Below are positions 1 to 7,912 of a stretch of 64,000 nucleotides of DNA, piece by piece. Position numbers and translations under genes: made by a program. Under the pieces are notes generated by a model. The model had not been told where the DNA came from. It made no database searches and saw only the letters and a program-made list of their open reading frames with translations. This DNA comes from Erythrobacter donghaensis. GTDB taxonomy: Bacteria; Pseudomonadota; Alphaproteobacteria; Sphingomonadales; Sphingomonadaceae. Location of the stretch: positions 1-64,000 of the forward strand of contig NZ_MUYG01000009.1 of assembly GCF_002155425.1 (NCBI RefSeq), written 5' to 3'. Every line of letters begins with the position of its first letter. The stretch's first letter is position 1.

Positions 1-16
1 GATTGTGTTGAAAAAC
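1..16. repeat. IS terminal inverted repeat, left
   Basis: GATTGTGTTGAAAAAC is the exact reverse complement of 1516-1531. It lies downstream of the transposase stop codon, so it is the end distal to the transposase start. Confidence 0.92.
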
Positions 17-75
17 CCGGCGCTGAGATCGGCGCTGGCGCGAGCCTGAGCGGCGCTCTGAGGCTTCGCCCCCGC

Positions 76-1482
76 TTATGCGGGGGCTGTGGTGGCTGGC
101 ATGGGGATCAGCTTGGCCATTTTCCGGAGGTTTTGGGCGGTGGCTGCGAGGAGGAACTCGTCTCTTGCGCCGTTTGGACCTCGCAGGCGCAGGCGATCCA
201 TCCTGAGGATGCGCTTGAGGTGCGCGAACAGCATCTCGACCTTCTTGCGCTGGCGGCGCGAGACCAGATAGGCGTCGGTCGTGGCGATATCGCGGGCCAG
301 ATCACGGGCGCCCTCGTGGACTGAACGCAGGATCTTGCGCGCTGGTTGGGTCGGGCAACAGCGCGGCTTGAGAGCGCAGGCACTGCAGTCGAGCTTGCTG
401 GCGCGGTAACGCAACATGCCGTTCTCATCGACGAACGGACGTTCCTCGCGATAGACCTTCTGCCTCTGGCGCAGCCGCTTGCCAGCAGGGCAGATATAGC
501 TGTCATCCTCATGGTCGAAGGTGAAGGCCGAACGCTCGAAGGTATCATCGCGGCGGGCAGACTTGTCGAACACAGGGATGTGCGGCTCGATGCCGCGCTC
601 CTCGACCAGCCAGGACAGGTTCCTTGCATCGCCATATCCGGTGTCGCCCACGAGCCGCTCGGGCCAGAGGCCGAAGCGCTCCTGCGTCCGGTCGATCATG
701 CGGCGCTGGGCGGTCACCTCGGCCTGACGGATGGCGGTGGTCGCCTCGACATCGACGATCACTGCGTTCTGGAGATCAATGAGGTAGTTGGTGGCATAGG
801 CGAAGAAGGCACGCTCGCGGCTTGCCGCTGTCCAGCGTGCGGCCGGATCGGCCACCGCCAACTGCTTGGGCGGCACCGGGGTTGCGCCCCCGAAGGCCGC
901 ATCGTCGAGCACAGCCAGATACTCGCGAACGGCATGGCTGGTGGCCGGGTCCGGCAAGCCATCGGCCTGATCGACGGCATGCTGGCGGTTCACATCGGCG
1001 CGCACGAGGCTGCCATCGACCGCGAACCCTTCACCGCCGACCAGTCCTTCGGCGATGCAGCGCGCCACGGTCGTCTCGAACAGCTGGCGCAGCAGATCAC
1101 TGTCGCGGAAGCGACCGTGACGGTTCTTCGAGAAGGTCGAGTGGTCGGGCACATCGCCTTCCAGCCCCAGGCGGCAGAACCAGCGATAGGCGAGGTTGAC
1201 ATGCACCTCCTCGCACAGCCGCCGCTCGGACCGGATGCCCATGCAGTAGCCGATGATCAGCATCCGGATCATCAACTCGGGATCAACTGACGGTCGTCCG
1301 GTCGAGCTGTAGAAGGGACGCAGATGTTCGCGAATGCCCGACAGGTCGACGAACCGATCGATCGAGCGCAGCAAATGATCCTGCGGAACATGCCGCTCCA
1401 GGTTGAAGCTGTAGAACAGGGCCTCCTGCGCCACCGTCCGCTCACCCATCATCCGACCGTCTCCGCTTGTCTGCCAAGACAT
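76..1482 (-). CDS. IS1182-family transposase
   Basis: A 468-aa DDE transposase that should catalyse excision and insertion of the surrounding element. Catalytic acidic residues are plausible in AVDGSLVRAD (first D), VGDTGYGDARN (second D) and the C-terminal KKVEMLFAHLKRIL block (E). Between the second and third there is a family-typical segment with CPAGK and a later CSAC-x4-RC cysteine cluster. The N-terminus (LFYSFNLERHVPQDHLLRSI) is the usual start of IS1182 transposases. The frame is intact, with no frameshift or internal stop, so the element could be active. Large antisense ORFs over it are shadows. Confidence 0.93.
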   Translation of the reverse strand: MSWQTSGDGRMMGERTVAQEALFYSFNLERHVPQDHLLRSIDRFVDLSGIREHLRPFYSSTGRPSVDPELMIRMLIIGYCMGIRSERRLCEEVHVNLAYRWFCRLGLEGDVPDHSTFSKNRHGRFRDSDLLRQLFETTVARCIAEGLVGGEGFAVDGSLVRADVNRQHAVDQADGLPDPATSHAVREYLAVLDDAAFGGATPVPPKQLAVADPAARWTAASRERAFFAYATNYLIDLQNAVIVDVEATTAIRQAEVTAQRRMIDRTQERFGLWPERLVGDTGYGDARNLSWLVEERGIEPHIPVFDKSARRDDTFERSAFTFDHEDDSYICPAGKRLRQRQKVYREERPFVDENGMLRYRASKLDCSACALKPRCCPTQPARKILRSVHEGARDLARDIATTDAYLVSRRQRKKVEMLFAHLKRILRMDRLRLRGPNGARDEFLLAATAQNLRKMAKLIPMPATTAPA

Positions 1483-1515
1483 AGAATCAATACTTTAGCC
1501 CGATTGCAAGGAGGA

Positions 1516-1531
1516 GTTTTTCAACACAATC
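1516..1531. repeat. IS terminal inverted repeat, right
   Basis: GTTTTTCAACACAATC, 33 bp upstream of the transposase start, is the perfect partner of the repeat at 1-16. The transposase promoter probably lies in or near this end. Confidence 0.92.
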
Positions 1532-1582
1532 GAATGGATTGCGGACGTTGCCCCATTGATTGCGGGCAGGTAAGTTTCAATC

Positions 1583-1936
1583 ATGCTATCTGAAACCCGC
1601 AAGCTGCCGAAGGGGCAAAGCTACCCACTCAAGCCTACGGTGTTAGAGGCCGCGCTCGCGATCGCAAACGTCCAGATTGACCTGCATCTTATCAGAGCGC
1701 CGGGCGACTTGTTCGATGCACATTTCTGGCCACCTAACGCCAACGTGCCTTACGAACGGCTTTACGTCCGCGCGGGGTCTGTGCCGAGAGAGCAAGCGGC
1801 TGAAGCCCGCCACCGGATGGAAACTGTCGTCATTCCGAGGCTCATCGAGTGGCTAGCTAACATCATGGCTCAGGACCTAAGGTCGCCCACGCGCGGCGTG
1901 CAGCAAGTCATCAATCTCAAACCGTTTGATGTCTGA
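1583..1936 (+). CDS. Hypothetical protein, 117 aa, next to the IS
   Basis: I do not recognise the family. The product has no signal peptide or membrane segment. It contains an aromatic/proline-rich centre (FDAHFWPP, VPYERLYV) and a predicted helical region (EQAAEARHRMETVVIPRLIEWLANIMAQ). An in-frame TAA at 1571 shows the start cannot lie further upstream in this frame, so the IS has not removed the N-terminus of this frame. A weak GCAGG lies about 12 nt before the ATG. Base composition is lower in GC than the neighbouring core genes, which suggests accessory DNA. It could also be a decayed fragment. Confidence 0.5.
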   Translation: MLSETRKLPKGQSYPLKPTVLEAALAIANVQIDLHLIRAPGDLFDAHFWPPNANVPYERLYVRAGSVPREQAAEARHRMETVVIPRLIEWLANIMAQDLRSPTRGVQQVINLKPFDV

Positions 1937-2026
1937 AAAGGGGTCGATAGCCGAAGGTCCGCTCTATTGCGCGCAACACGATAAGCGGACACCATGTGCC
2001 TGCCCTCGCACTTCTTCTCGCGCAGC

Positions 2027-2449
2027 CTAATTCCCGCCGCCCACCCGCGTGCAGATCAGCTTGCTCACGCTGCCGTCGCGGTTGAGCTTTTGCAGTGTGT
2101 TCTCGCCCAGCACCTTGAAGCGTTCGTCCTTCTTGGGGCCGCGGGTGAAGAGCACTTCGCGCCCGCGCAGCAGGTAGATGCCGGTGCCGGCCGGGCTTTC
2201 GTAGCTCGACGCGGTGCCGATGCGGAAGGCTTCGTCGGGCACGGGCACAAAGGCCTCGCTTCCCGCATCGCCGGGCAGGGCGCATTCCCAATTGCCGTGG
2301 CGCAGGATTCCCAGCATTCCGCCGGTGGGAACCGCCGCGCTGGCGGCGGGGCGCGTTGCTTCGCGGTCCTGGCTCGAGGCCTGACCGGGCAGAAGCGCGG
2401 CAGCGGCGGCGGCGCTGACCACCAGCAGGAATATGTAACGGGTCTTCAT
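2027..2449 (-). CDS. Hypothetical secreted protein, 140 aa
   Basis: Function unknown. The chosen start gives an N-terminal signal peptide ([20 protein letters not shown], then an alanine/glutamine region) and a mature domain of about 110 aa rich in small beta-type segments ([36 protein letters not shown]). The two cysteines (WEC and LIC) could form a disulfide in the periplasm. GGAG directly precedes the ATG at 2449; an earlier in-frame ATG at 2461 is possible. The gene is divergent from efp. Confidence 0.7.
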   Translation of the reverse strand: MKTRYIFLLVVSAAAAAALLPGQASSQDREATRPAASAAVPTGGMLGILRHGNWECALPGDAGSEAFVPVPDEAFRIGTASSYESPAGTGIYLLRGREVLFTRGPKKDERFKVLGENTLQKLNRDGSVSKLICTRVGGGN

Positions 2450-2621
2450 CTCCGCGCCCATATCAGTCTGCGGTGCCTTATGCCATGCGATTAACCATGC
2501 GCGCCGGATGCTTGCTTGGGGCAACCCTCTCGGCTATGGGCGCGCATCATTTCTGCGGCGCGCGCCATGCGGCGGCGCGCCGATCTGCTCTTTCCACCTC
2601 GTAAAGAAGGCCCACAGCCCC

Positions 2622-3185
2622 ATGAAGATCAGCGGCGTCGACATTCGCCCCGGCAACATCCTGGAATATGAAAAAGGCATCTGGAAGGTTGCCAAGATCC
2701 AGCACACCCAGCCGGGCAAGGGTGGGGCCTATATGCAGGTCGAAATGAAGAACCTGCAGGATGGCCGCAAGACCAACGTGCGCTTTCGCAGCGCCGACAC
2801 GGTCGAGCGCGTGCGGCTCGACACTAAGGAATTCCAGTTCCTCTATGCCGAGGGCGAGGATCTGGTGTTCATGGACAACGACACCTACGAACAGATCACA
2901 TTGCCCGGCGACCTGCTGGGCGATGCGCGCCCGTTCCTGCAGGACGGAATGCAGGTGAACCTCGAGCTGTGGGACGAAAAGCCGATCTCGGTCGAGCTGC
3001 CCGCGCAGATCGAAGCCACCATCGTCGAGGCCGACGCGGTGGTGAAGGGGCAGACCGCCTCGTCGAGCTACAAGCCCGCGATCCTCGACAACGGCGTGCG
3101 CATCATGGTGCCGCCGCACATCGGCAGCGGCACGCGCATCATCGTGGATGTGTATGAGCAGGCCTACGTCGGCAAGGCGGGCTGA
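2622..3185 (+). CDS. efp: Elongation factor P
   Basis: A 187-aa translation factor that binds between the P and E sites of the ribosome and relieves stalling at polyproline stretches. It shows the three-domain EF-P layout: the KOW-like N-domain, with the modifiable lysine at position 33 in QPGKGGAY, then two OB folds ending in the family signature [18 protein letters not shown]. The start at 2622 follows AAAGAAGG and matches the family N-terminus; the open frame extends upstream but encodes nothing EF-P-like. The lysine-type tip suggests EpmA/B-style beta-lysylation, but neither gene is in the window. It is followed by the phosphatase gene after 9 nt. Confidence 0.97.
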   Translation: MKISGVDIRPGNILEYEKGIWKVAKIQHTQPGKGGAYMQVEMKNLQDGRKTNVRFRSADTVERVRLDTKEFQFLYAEGEDLVFMDNDTYEQITLPGDLLGDARPFLQDGMQVNLELWDEKPISVELPAQIEATIVEADAVVKGQTASSSYKPAILDNGVRIMVPPHIGSGTRIIVDVYEQAYVGKAG

Positions 3186-3194
3186 GCACACATC

Positions 3195-4013
3195 ATGGCA
3201 GCTATTTCCGGCCTCATCCGCGTCATGGAACGCGCCGCGCGCAAGGCGGGCGGACGTCTGCGGCGCGATTTCGGCGAAGTCGAACACCTTCAGGTCAGCC
3301 GCAAGGGCCCGGCCGATTTCGTCAGCAAGGCCGACATGCGCGCCGAGCGCACGATCTATGACGAATTGCTCAGCGCCCGTCCGGGCTGGGGCTTCGTGAT
3401 GGAAGAGGCGGGCGTGATCGAGGGTGATCCCGGCATGCCGCGCTGGATCGTCGATCCATTGGACGGCACCAGCAACTTCCTCCACGGCATCCCGCACTTC
3501 GCGATCAGCATCGCCGCACAGGAACCGCGCCCCGACGGCAAGGGCTGGGGCGATGTGGTCGCAGGCGTGGTCTATCAGCCGATCACCGACCAGACCTTCT
3601 GGGCCGAGAAATCGCGCGGGGCATGGCTCCACGATGCACGCCTGCGCGTCTCGTCGCGTTCGCGCCTGGCGGATGCGCTGGTGGCGACCGGCGTGCCCTT
3701 CTTCGGGCATGGCGACTTTGCCGAGTGGAGCAAGATCTTCGGCGCGATCGGGCCGGAGGTCGCAGGGATCCGCCGTTTCGGCGCGGCCTCGCTTGACCTC
3801 GCCTATGTGGCGCAGGGCCGCTTTGACGGCTTCTGGGAGAGCGGCCTTTCCGATTGGGATACCGCCGCAGGCTGCCTGCTGGTGCGCGAGGCTGGTGGCT
3901 TCGTCTCCGACTTCCGCGGGCGGTCGGAGCAGATCCACTCCGCGCAGGTCCTCGCCGCGAATGACGGGCTCCATTCCAAGCTGCACAAACTGCTGGCGGG
4001 AGCGCTGAGATAA
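3195..4013 (+). CDS. suhB: Inositol monophosphatase family protein (SuhB-like)
   Basis: A 272-aa Mg2+-dependent sugar-phosphate phosphatase. The metal-binding motifs are visible: EE (VMEEAG) near residue 57, WIVDPLDGTSNF near residues 83-94, and the C-terminal SDWDTAAG near residue 220. It most likely hydrolyses inositol-1-phosphate or a related phosphate ester; family members also act on PAP or histidinol phosphate, so the substrate is not certain. It starts 9 nt after efp and probably shares its transcript. Confidence 0.88.
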   Translation: MAAISGLIRVMERAARKAGGRLRRDFGEVEHLQVSRKGPADFVSKADMRAERTIYDELLSARPGWGFVMEEAGVIEGDPGMPRWIVDPLDGTSNFLHGIPHFAISIAAQEPRPDGKGWGDVVAGVVYQPITDQTFWAEKSRGAWLHDARLRVSSRSRLADALVATGVPFFGHGDFAEWSKIFGAIGPEVAGIRRFGAASLDLAYVAQGRFDGFWESGLSDWDTAAGCLLVREAGGFVSDFRGRSEQIHSAQVLAANDGLHSKLHKLLAGALR

Positions 4014-4021
4014 CCTCAGCC

Positions 4022-4110
4022 CCGTTAGTGCTGAGCTTGTCGAAGCACCGCCCTTCTTCATTCCCGGAAAGAAGAAAAGTGCGGCCCTTCGACAAGCTCA
4101 GGGCGAACGG
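4022..4110. repeat. REP/REPIN-type palindromic element
   Basis: Two inverted arms of about 24 nt (4022-4045 and 4087-4110) share a perfect 14-nt core, TGAGCTTGTCGAAG at 4032-4045 and its complement at 4087-4100. They are separated by about 41 nt. The CTTCGACAAGCTCAGG core is a very common dispersed repeat in alphaproteobacterial genomes (recalled knowledge). It lies downstream of suhB and before tRNA-Leu. It may also work as an mRNA 3'-end hairpin. Confidence 0.85.
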
Positions 4111-4163
4111 TATTGAACGGAAGCCCCCACCTCGCTAACAGCGCGAGGCATCCGCTTCGGCAC

Positions 4164-4248
4164 GCCCCTGTGGTGGAATTGGTAGACGCGACCGACTCAA
4201 AATCGGTTATCGAAAGATGTGCCAGTTCGAGTCTGGCCAGGGGCACCA
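4164..4248 (+). tRNA. tRNA-Leu (anticodon CAA)
   Basis: An 85-nt class II tRNA. The acceptor GCCCCTG pairs with CAGGGGC, followed by discriminator A and an encoded CCA (4246-4248). The D-arm GGTAGACGCG, anticodon stem ACCGA/TCGGT with loop CTCAAAA (anticodon CAA, decoding UUG), a short variable arm and TTCGAGT in the T-loop are all present. Confidence 0.96.
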
Positions 4249-4357
4249 CCTCCAGAACGCAATCCGCATACCCCGCCCGGCAGGCCCTTTGTCAGCCGGC
4301 ATTCACAATTCGCTTGCCGGTCGCCCCTGCGATTGGCTAGCCCTTGCGGACAACGCC

Positions 4358-6193
4358 ATGCTCGAAGCTCCCTCCTATCATGCGATAGCGGCCATGGCGC
4401 TGACCATCGCCATGTTCGTCGCCTTCGTGCGCGGGCGCTATCCTGAAGAGATCATCTCGCTGGTGATCATCGCGGTGATCGGCGTGGGGCTCTATTTCGC
4501 GCCGCTCGATGGCACCAAGCCGACCGATGGCCTCGCGCTCGCCTTCGGCGGGTTCGGCCATTCGGCGCTGATCACGATCTGCGCGCTGATGATCCTCGGG
4601 CGAGGGCTGGTGGTGACCGGCGCGCTCGAACCCTTTGCCCGCCTTCTGGAGAGCGTGTTCCGCTTCAGCCCCCAGATCGGCCTGCTGACCGCGCTGCTGC
4701 TTGCCTTCGGGATGTCGATGTTCGTCAACGACACGCCGGTGATGGTGCTGCTGATCCCGATCGTGGTGGCGATCGCCGCCAAGGGCCTGATGGCGTCGTC
4801 CAAGGTTCTCATGCCGCTCAATTGCGCGGTGCTGCTGGGCGGCATGGCGACCACCATCGGCACCTCTACGAACATTCTCGTGGTGACGATTGCCGCCGAT
4901 ATCGGCCTGCCGCCGATGAGCGTGTTCCAGTTTACGCCGATCGTGCTGATGGCCGGGATCGTCGCGATCCCCTATCTCTGGCTCGTCATGCCGCGCACCT
5001 TGCGCGACAACAGCACCGTGAGCGAGCAGGGGCGGCGCACCTTCCATACCCGGCTGCGCGTGGCTGCCAGCAGCGTTTTGGCGGGCGGCGACCTGTCGGC
5101 TGTGCAAGGCAAGCTGCCCGAAGGCATCACCGTCCACGACGCGCCCGCCGGCACGCTGCGTCCCGAAGATCGCCTGCGCATTTCGGGCACGCACGAGGCT
5201 CTCGAGGAAGCTGCCCGCGTGCTCAAGGGCGAGCTGGCCCCGGCCTGGGTGCTCGATCGCATCCGCCGCATGTCCAAGACCAAAGATGAGGATATCGTCG
5301 CAGTCGAGATGACGGTGACGGCGGATTCGCGCCTGATCAGCCGGACGCTGGCGAGTTCGGGCATCGCCGATCTCTACGGCGTCGCGGTGCTCGGCATCCA
5401 CCGGCCCAACCGCATTCTGGGCGAGCGCGACACCTATACCGAGGCGGGCGACCTGCGCATCCTTGAAGGCGACGTGCTGCTGGTGATGGGGATCGAGCAA
5501 GACCTGCAAGCCTTCGCCCAGTCCGACGGGCTGCTGCGGCTCGAAGGCGCGCGCGAGCTGCCGCGCCGGTCCAAGGCGGTGCTGGCGGGGGTGATCATGC
5601 TGGGGGCGGTCTCGACCGCTTCGGTCGGGCTGCCGTGGTTCGATGCCAACGGCTTTGCTCCGATCAAGTTGCCGATCGCGATCTCGGCCCTGGCCGGGGC
5701 GATCATCATGTTCGTGACCGGCTGCGTGAAGTTCGACCGGGTGGGCCGCGCGCTGTCGGCCAAGGTGATCGTGCTGATCGCGGCGAGCCTCGCGATCGGG
5801 CGGGTGATCGACGAGAGCGGCGCGGCCGAGTGGCTGGGGCAGGCACTCTCGCTCGGCCTCGGCTACCTGCCGCCTGCGCTGGTGCTGTCGGCGATCATGC
5901 TGTTCGTCACGCTGATCACCAATTTTGCGTCCAATGCCACCGCCGCCACGGTCGGCACGCCGATTGCCTACAACATCGCGGTGCAACTGGGCCTGCCGCC
6001 CGAGCCGCTGGTGCTGGCGGTGCTGTTCGGCTGCAACCTCTCCTTCGCGACGCCGATTGCCTATCAGACCAATCTGCTGATCATGTCCGAAGGCGGCTAC
6101 GAGTTCGGCGACTATGTGCGCGCCGGGGTGCCGGTGGTCGCGCTGATGGTGACGGTGCTCTCGGTGTTGCTGGTGCTTTGGTACGGCTTGTGA
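4358..6193 (+). CDS. SLC13/DASS-type permease with two RCK_C (TrkA-C) domains
   Basis: A 611-aa inner-membrane transporter. The N-terminal half has several hydrophobic helices and the DASS/CitMHS-like segments FGMSMFVNDTPVMVLLIP and GGMATTIGTSTNILVV. A cytoplasmic insert of about residues 215-395 contains two TrkA-C-like domains (about 220-285 and 307-387), and the C-terminal helices repeat the pattern (ITNFASNATAATVGTP). This is the layout of SLC13 family anion/dicarboxylate or sulfate permeases; the substrate cannot be read from sequence. The open frame continues upstream through the tRNA, so the ATG at 4358, after the tRNA, was chosen. Confidence 0.85.
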   Translation: MLEAPSYHAIAAMALTIAMFVAFVRGRYPEEIISLVIIAVIGVGLYFAPLDGTKPTDGLALAFGGFGHSALITICALMILGRGLVVTGALEPFARLLESVFRFSPQIGLLTALLLAFGMSMFVNDTPVMVLLIPIVVAIAAKGLMASSKVLMPLNCAVLLGGMATTIGTSTNILVVTIAADIGLPPMSVFQFTPIVLMAGIVAIPYLWLVMPRTLRDNSTVSEQGRRTFHTRLRVAASSVLAGGDLSAVQGKLPEGITVHDAPAGTLRPEDRLRISGTHEALEEAARVLKGELAPAWVLDRIRRMSKTKDEDIVAVEMTVTADSRLISRTLASSGIADLYGVAVLGIHRPNRILGERDTYTEAGDLRILEGDVLLVMGIEQDLQAFAQSDGLLRLEGARELPRRSKAVLAGVIMLGAVSTASVGLPWFDANGFAPIKLPIAISALAGAIIMFVTGCVKFDRVGRALSAKVIVLIAASLAIGRVIDESGAAEWLGQALSLGLGYLPPALVLSAIMLFVTLITNFASNATAATVGTPIAYNIAVQLGLPPEPLVLAVLFGCNLSFATPIAYQTNLLIMSEGGYEFGDYVRAGVPVVALMVTVLSVLLVLWYGL

Positions 6194-6215
6194 CGGACAT
6201 AAGTGGGAGAGCGAC

Positions 6216-7538
6216 ATGAAGCGAGCCTTGGCATTATGCAGTGCGGGTCTGGTCGCGCTGGCACTGGCGGCACCGGCCCAGGCGGACGAATTGCGCGATG
6301 CCGTGGCCGCCGATCTGCCCGCGCTGGTCGAACTCTATCAGGATCTCCACGCCAACCCTGAATTGAGCTTTCAGGAGACCCGGACCGCCGCCATGCTCGC
6401 CGCCCGCGCCCGCGCGCTCGGCTTCGAGGTGACCGAGGGCGTCGGCAAGACCGGCGTCGTTGCGGTGCTGCGCAATGGCGATGGCCCCACGGTGATGCTG
6501 CGCGCCGACATGGACGGGCTGCCGGTGATCGAGCAGACCGGATTGCCCTATGCTTCCAAGCGCCGCGCGGTCGCGCAGAACGGCACCGAGACCGGGGTGA
6601 TGCACGCCTGCGGGCACGACACGCACATGGCCGCCTGGATCGGCACCGCGCAGCAGCTTGTGGCGCGCAAGACCGACTGGTCGGGCACGCTGGTGATGAT
6701 CCTGCAGCCCGCCGAGGAAATCGGCGAGGGCGCCAAGGCGATGCTCGACGATGGGCTGTTCACCCGCTTCCCCAAGCCCGACTACGTGCTCGCCTTCCAC
6801 GATGCCGCGCAGTTTCCGGCAGGGCAGATCGGCTATGCCAACGGCTTCGCGCTCGCCAATGTCGATTCGGTCGATATCGTGGTGCCGGGTGTGGGCGGGC
6901 ACGGGGCTTATCCGCATACGACCAAGGACCCGGTGGTGATCGCCGCCAGCATCGTGATGCGCTTGCAGACGCTGGTGAGCCGGGAACTCAACCCGACCGA
7001 TTCGGCGGTGGTCACGGTCGGTAGCTTTCAGGCAGGCGCCAAGCACAACATCATCCCCGATGAAGCCCGGCTTCAGCTGACGGTGAGGAGCTACTCCGAC
7101 AAGACCCGGGCACAATTGCTTGATGGGATTGCCCGGATCGCGCGGGGTGAGGCGATTGCCGCCGGAATGCCCGAAGACAAGCTGCCGCGTGTGACCGTGG
7201 CCGATCCCTACGTGCCCGCAACCTTCAATACTCCGGCGCTGACCGAGCGGGTGGTGGCGCGCCTCAAGCCGCGCTTCGGCGATGGCTTGTTCGAAGTGTC
7301 TGCGGTGATGGGCGGCGAGGATTTCAGCCAGTTCTACCGTGCTGATCGCGACAACGTGGAATCGCTGATCCTGTGGGTTGGCGGGGTGCGCGCGAGCGAG
7401 TGGGAGAAGGCGCAGAAGGGCGAGATCACGCTGCCCTCGCTCCATTCACCGTTCTGGGCGCCCGATGCGCCGGTGGTGATCGCCACCGCGACCGAGGCGC
7501 TGACGGCGGCAACCCTCGATCTGATGGCGAAGAATTAG
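6216..7538 (+). CDS. Secreted M20 family amidohydrolase/metallopeptidase
   Basis: A 440-aa hydrolase of the M20D (hippurate hydrolase/IAA-amino acid hydrolase) group that should cleave N-acyl amino acids or small peptides. An N-terminal signal peptide (MKRALALCSAGLVALALAAPAQA) places it in the periplasm. Metal-site features are MHACGHDTHMA near residues 130-140, PAEEIGEGA near 170-178, and the late GGEDFSQF. A dimerisation-type domain (GVGGHGAYPHTTKDPV) sits in the middle. It starts 22 nt after the permease with GGGAG before the ATG, so the two are probably co-transcribed and may form an uptake/hydrolysis pair. Confidence 0.88.
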   Translation: MKRALALCSAGLVALALAAPAQADELRDAVAADLPALVELYQDLHANPELSFQETRTAAMLAARARALGFEVTEGVGKTGVVAVLRNGDGPTVMLRADMDGLPVIEQTGLPYASKRRAVAQNGTETGVMHACGHDTHMAAWIGTAQQLVARKTDWSGTLVMILQPAEEIGEGAKAMLDDGLFTRFPKPDYVLAFHDAAQFPAGQIGYANGFALANVDSVDIVVPGVGGHGAYPHTTKDPVVIAASIVMRLQTLVSRELNPTDSAVVTVGSFQAGAKHNIIPDEARLQLTVRSYSDKTRAQLLDGIARIARGEAIAAGMPEDKLPRVTVADPYVPATFNTPALTERVVARLKPRFGDGLFEVSAVMGGEDFSQFYRADRDNVESLILWVGGVRASEWEKAQKGEITLPSLHSPFWAPDAPVVIATATEALTAATLDLMAKN

Positions 7539-7545
7539 GCGCGGT

Positions 7546-7598
7546 CGAAACAAAAAATTGGCCGCCGGAACGCGCCCTTGCGGGGCATTCCGACGGCC
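7546..7598 (-). terminator. Intrinsic terminator (minus strand, possibly bidirectional)
   Basis: Arms 7560-7570 and 7588-7598 (GGCCGCCGGAA / TTCCGACGGCC, one mismatch) form a GC-rich hairpin. Read on the minus strand it is followed by AATTTTTTG, a good U-tract downstream of the small gene at 7638-7817. On the plus strand it is followed by GTTTCTCC, so it may also end the amidohydrolase transcript. Confidence 0.75.
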
Positions 7599-7637
7599 GT
7601 TTCTCCTCCCCAGGAGAACTGTGAAAGCAGGTTGGTC

Positions 7638-7817
7638 TTACGAGGGAACGTAAGTGCCCAGCCGGTGGTGCAGGGCGTTGATCTTGGCCAGCTCTTCGCG
7701 GTCTTCGGTGTTGCGGGCATGGCTTTCCAGCGCGCGGCGCAGCAGCTTCATGTCGGCGGTCGAGAGCAGCGCGCGGGCGCGGGCGGGTTCGGGATTGGTG
7801 GTTTCGGTATCGCTCAT
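7638..7817 (-). CDS. Small hypothetical protein, 59 aa
   Basis: Unknown function. It is charged and helical (TADMKLLRRALESHARNTEDREELAKINALHHRLGTY), with no membrane segment or signal. AGGAGA lies 6 nt before the ATG at 7817, and a GTG two codons earlier is the alternative. It is downstream of aceA on the same strand and is followed by a clear terminator, which supports it as a real gene, perhaps the last gene of the aceA transcript. Confidence 0.7.
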   Translation of the reverse strand: MSDTETTNPEPARARALLSTADMKLLRRALESHARNTEDREELAKINALHHRLGTYVPS

Positions 7818-7870
7818 CGTCACTCTCCTAGGGTGATTACCCGGCCAGCCTTAGGCGGCTTTGCGGGCAA

Positions 7871-7900
7871 CCGGAAGGCCGCAATTCGCGGACCTTCCGG
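7871..7900 (-). other. Hairpin between aceA and the 59-aa gene
   Basis: CCGGAAGG-CCG and CGG-a-CCTTCCGG form a strong stem (8 + 3 bp) with loop CAATTCG, starting 12 nt after the aceA stop. There is no T-run on the minus strand, so it is more likely an mRNA-stabilising or processing hairpin than a full terminator. Confidence 0.5.
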
Positions 7901-7912
7901 CCTCTCCCAAGA

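Larger units (their letters stand above)
1..1531 (-). mobile_element. Complete IS1182-family insertion sequence
   Basis: The element is bounded by perfect 16-bp terminal inverted repeats (1-16 and 1516-1531) and holds a single transposase gene read on the minus strand. Size (about 1.53 kb), one long ORF and the cysteine-containing DDE transposase fit the IS1182 family. The left repeat is base 1 of the window, so no left flank is visible and a target duplication cannot be tested. The right flank (from 1532) has lower GC than the rest of the window. Confidence 0.9.

Noticed and set aside
2547..4061. 504-aa minus-strand open frame opposite efp and suhB
   Set aside because: It is antisense to two well-recognised genes and has low-complexity His/Asp/Ala composition typical of a high-GC shadow frame.
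4337..6217. 626-aa minus-strand open frame opposite the SLC13-type permease
   Set aside because: His/Arg/Gln-rich shadow of membrane-protein codons; no family features.
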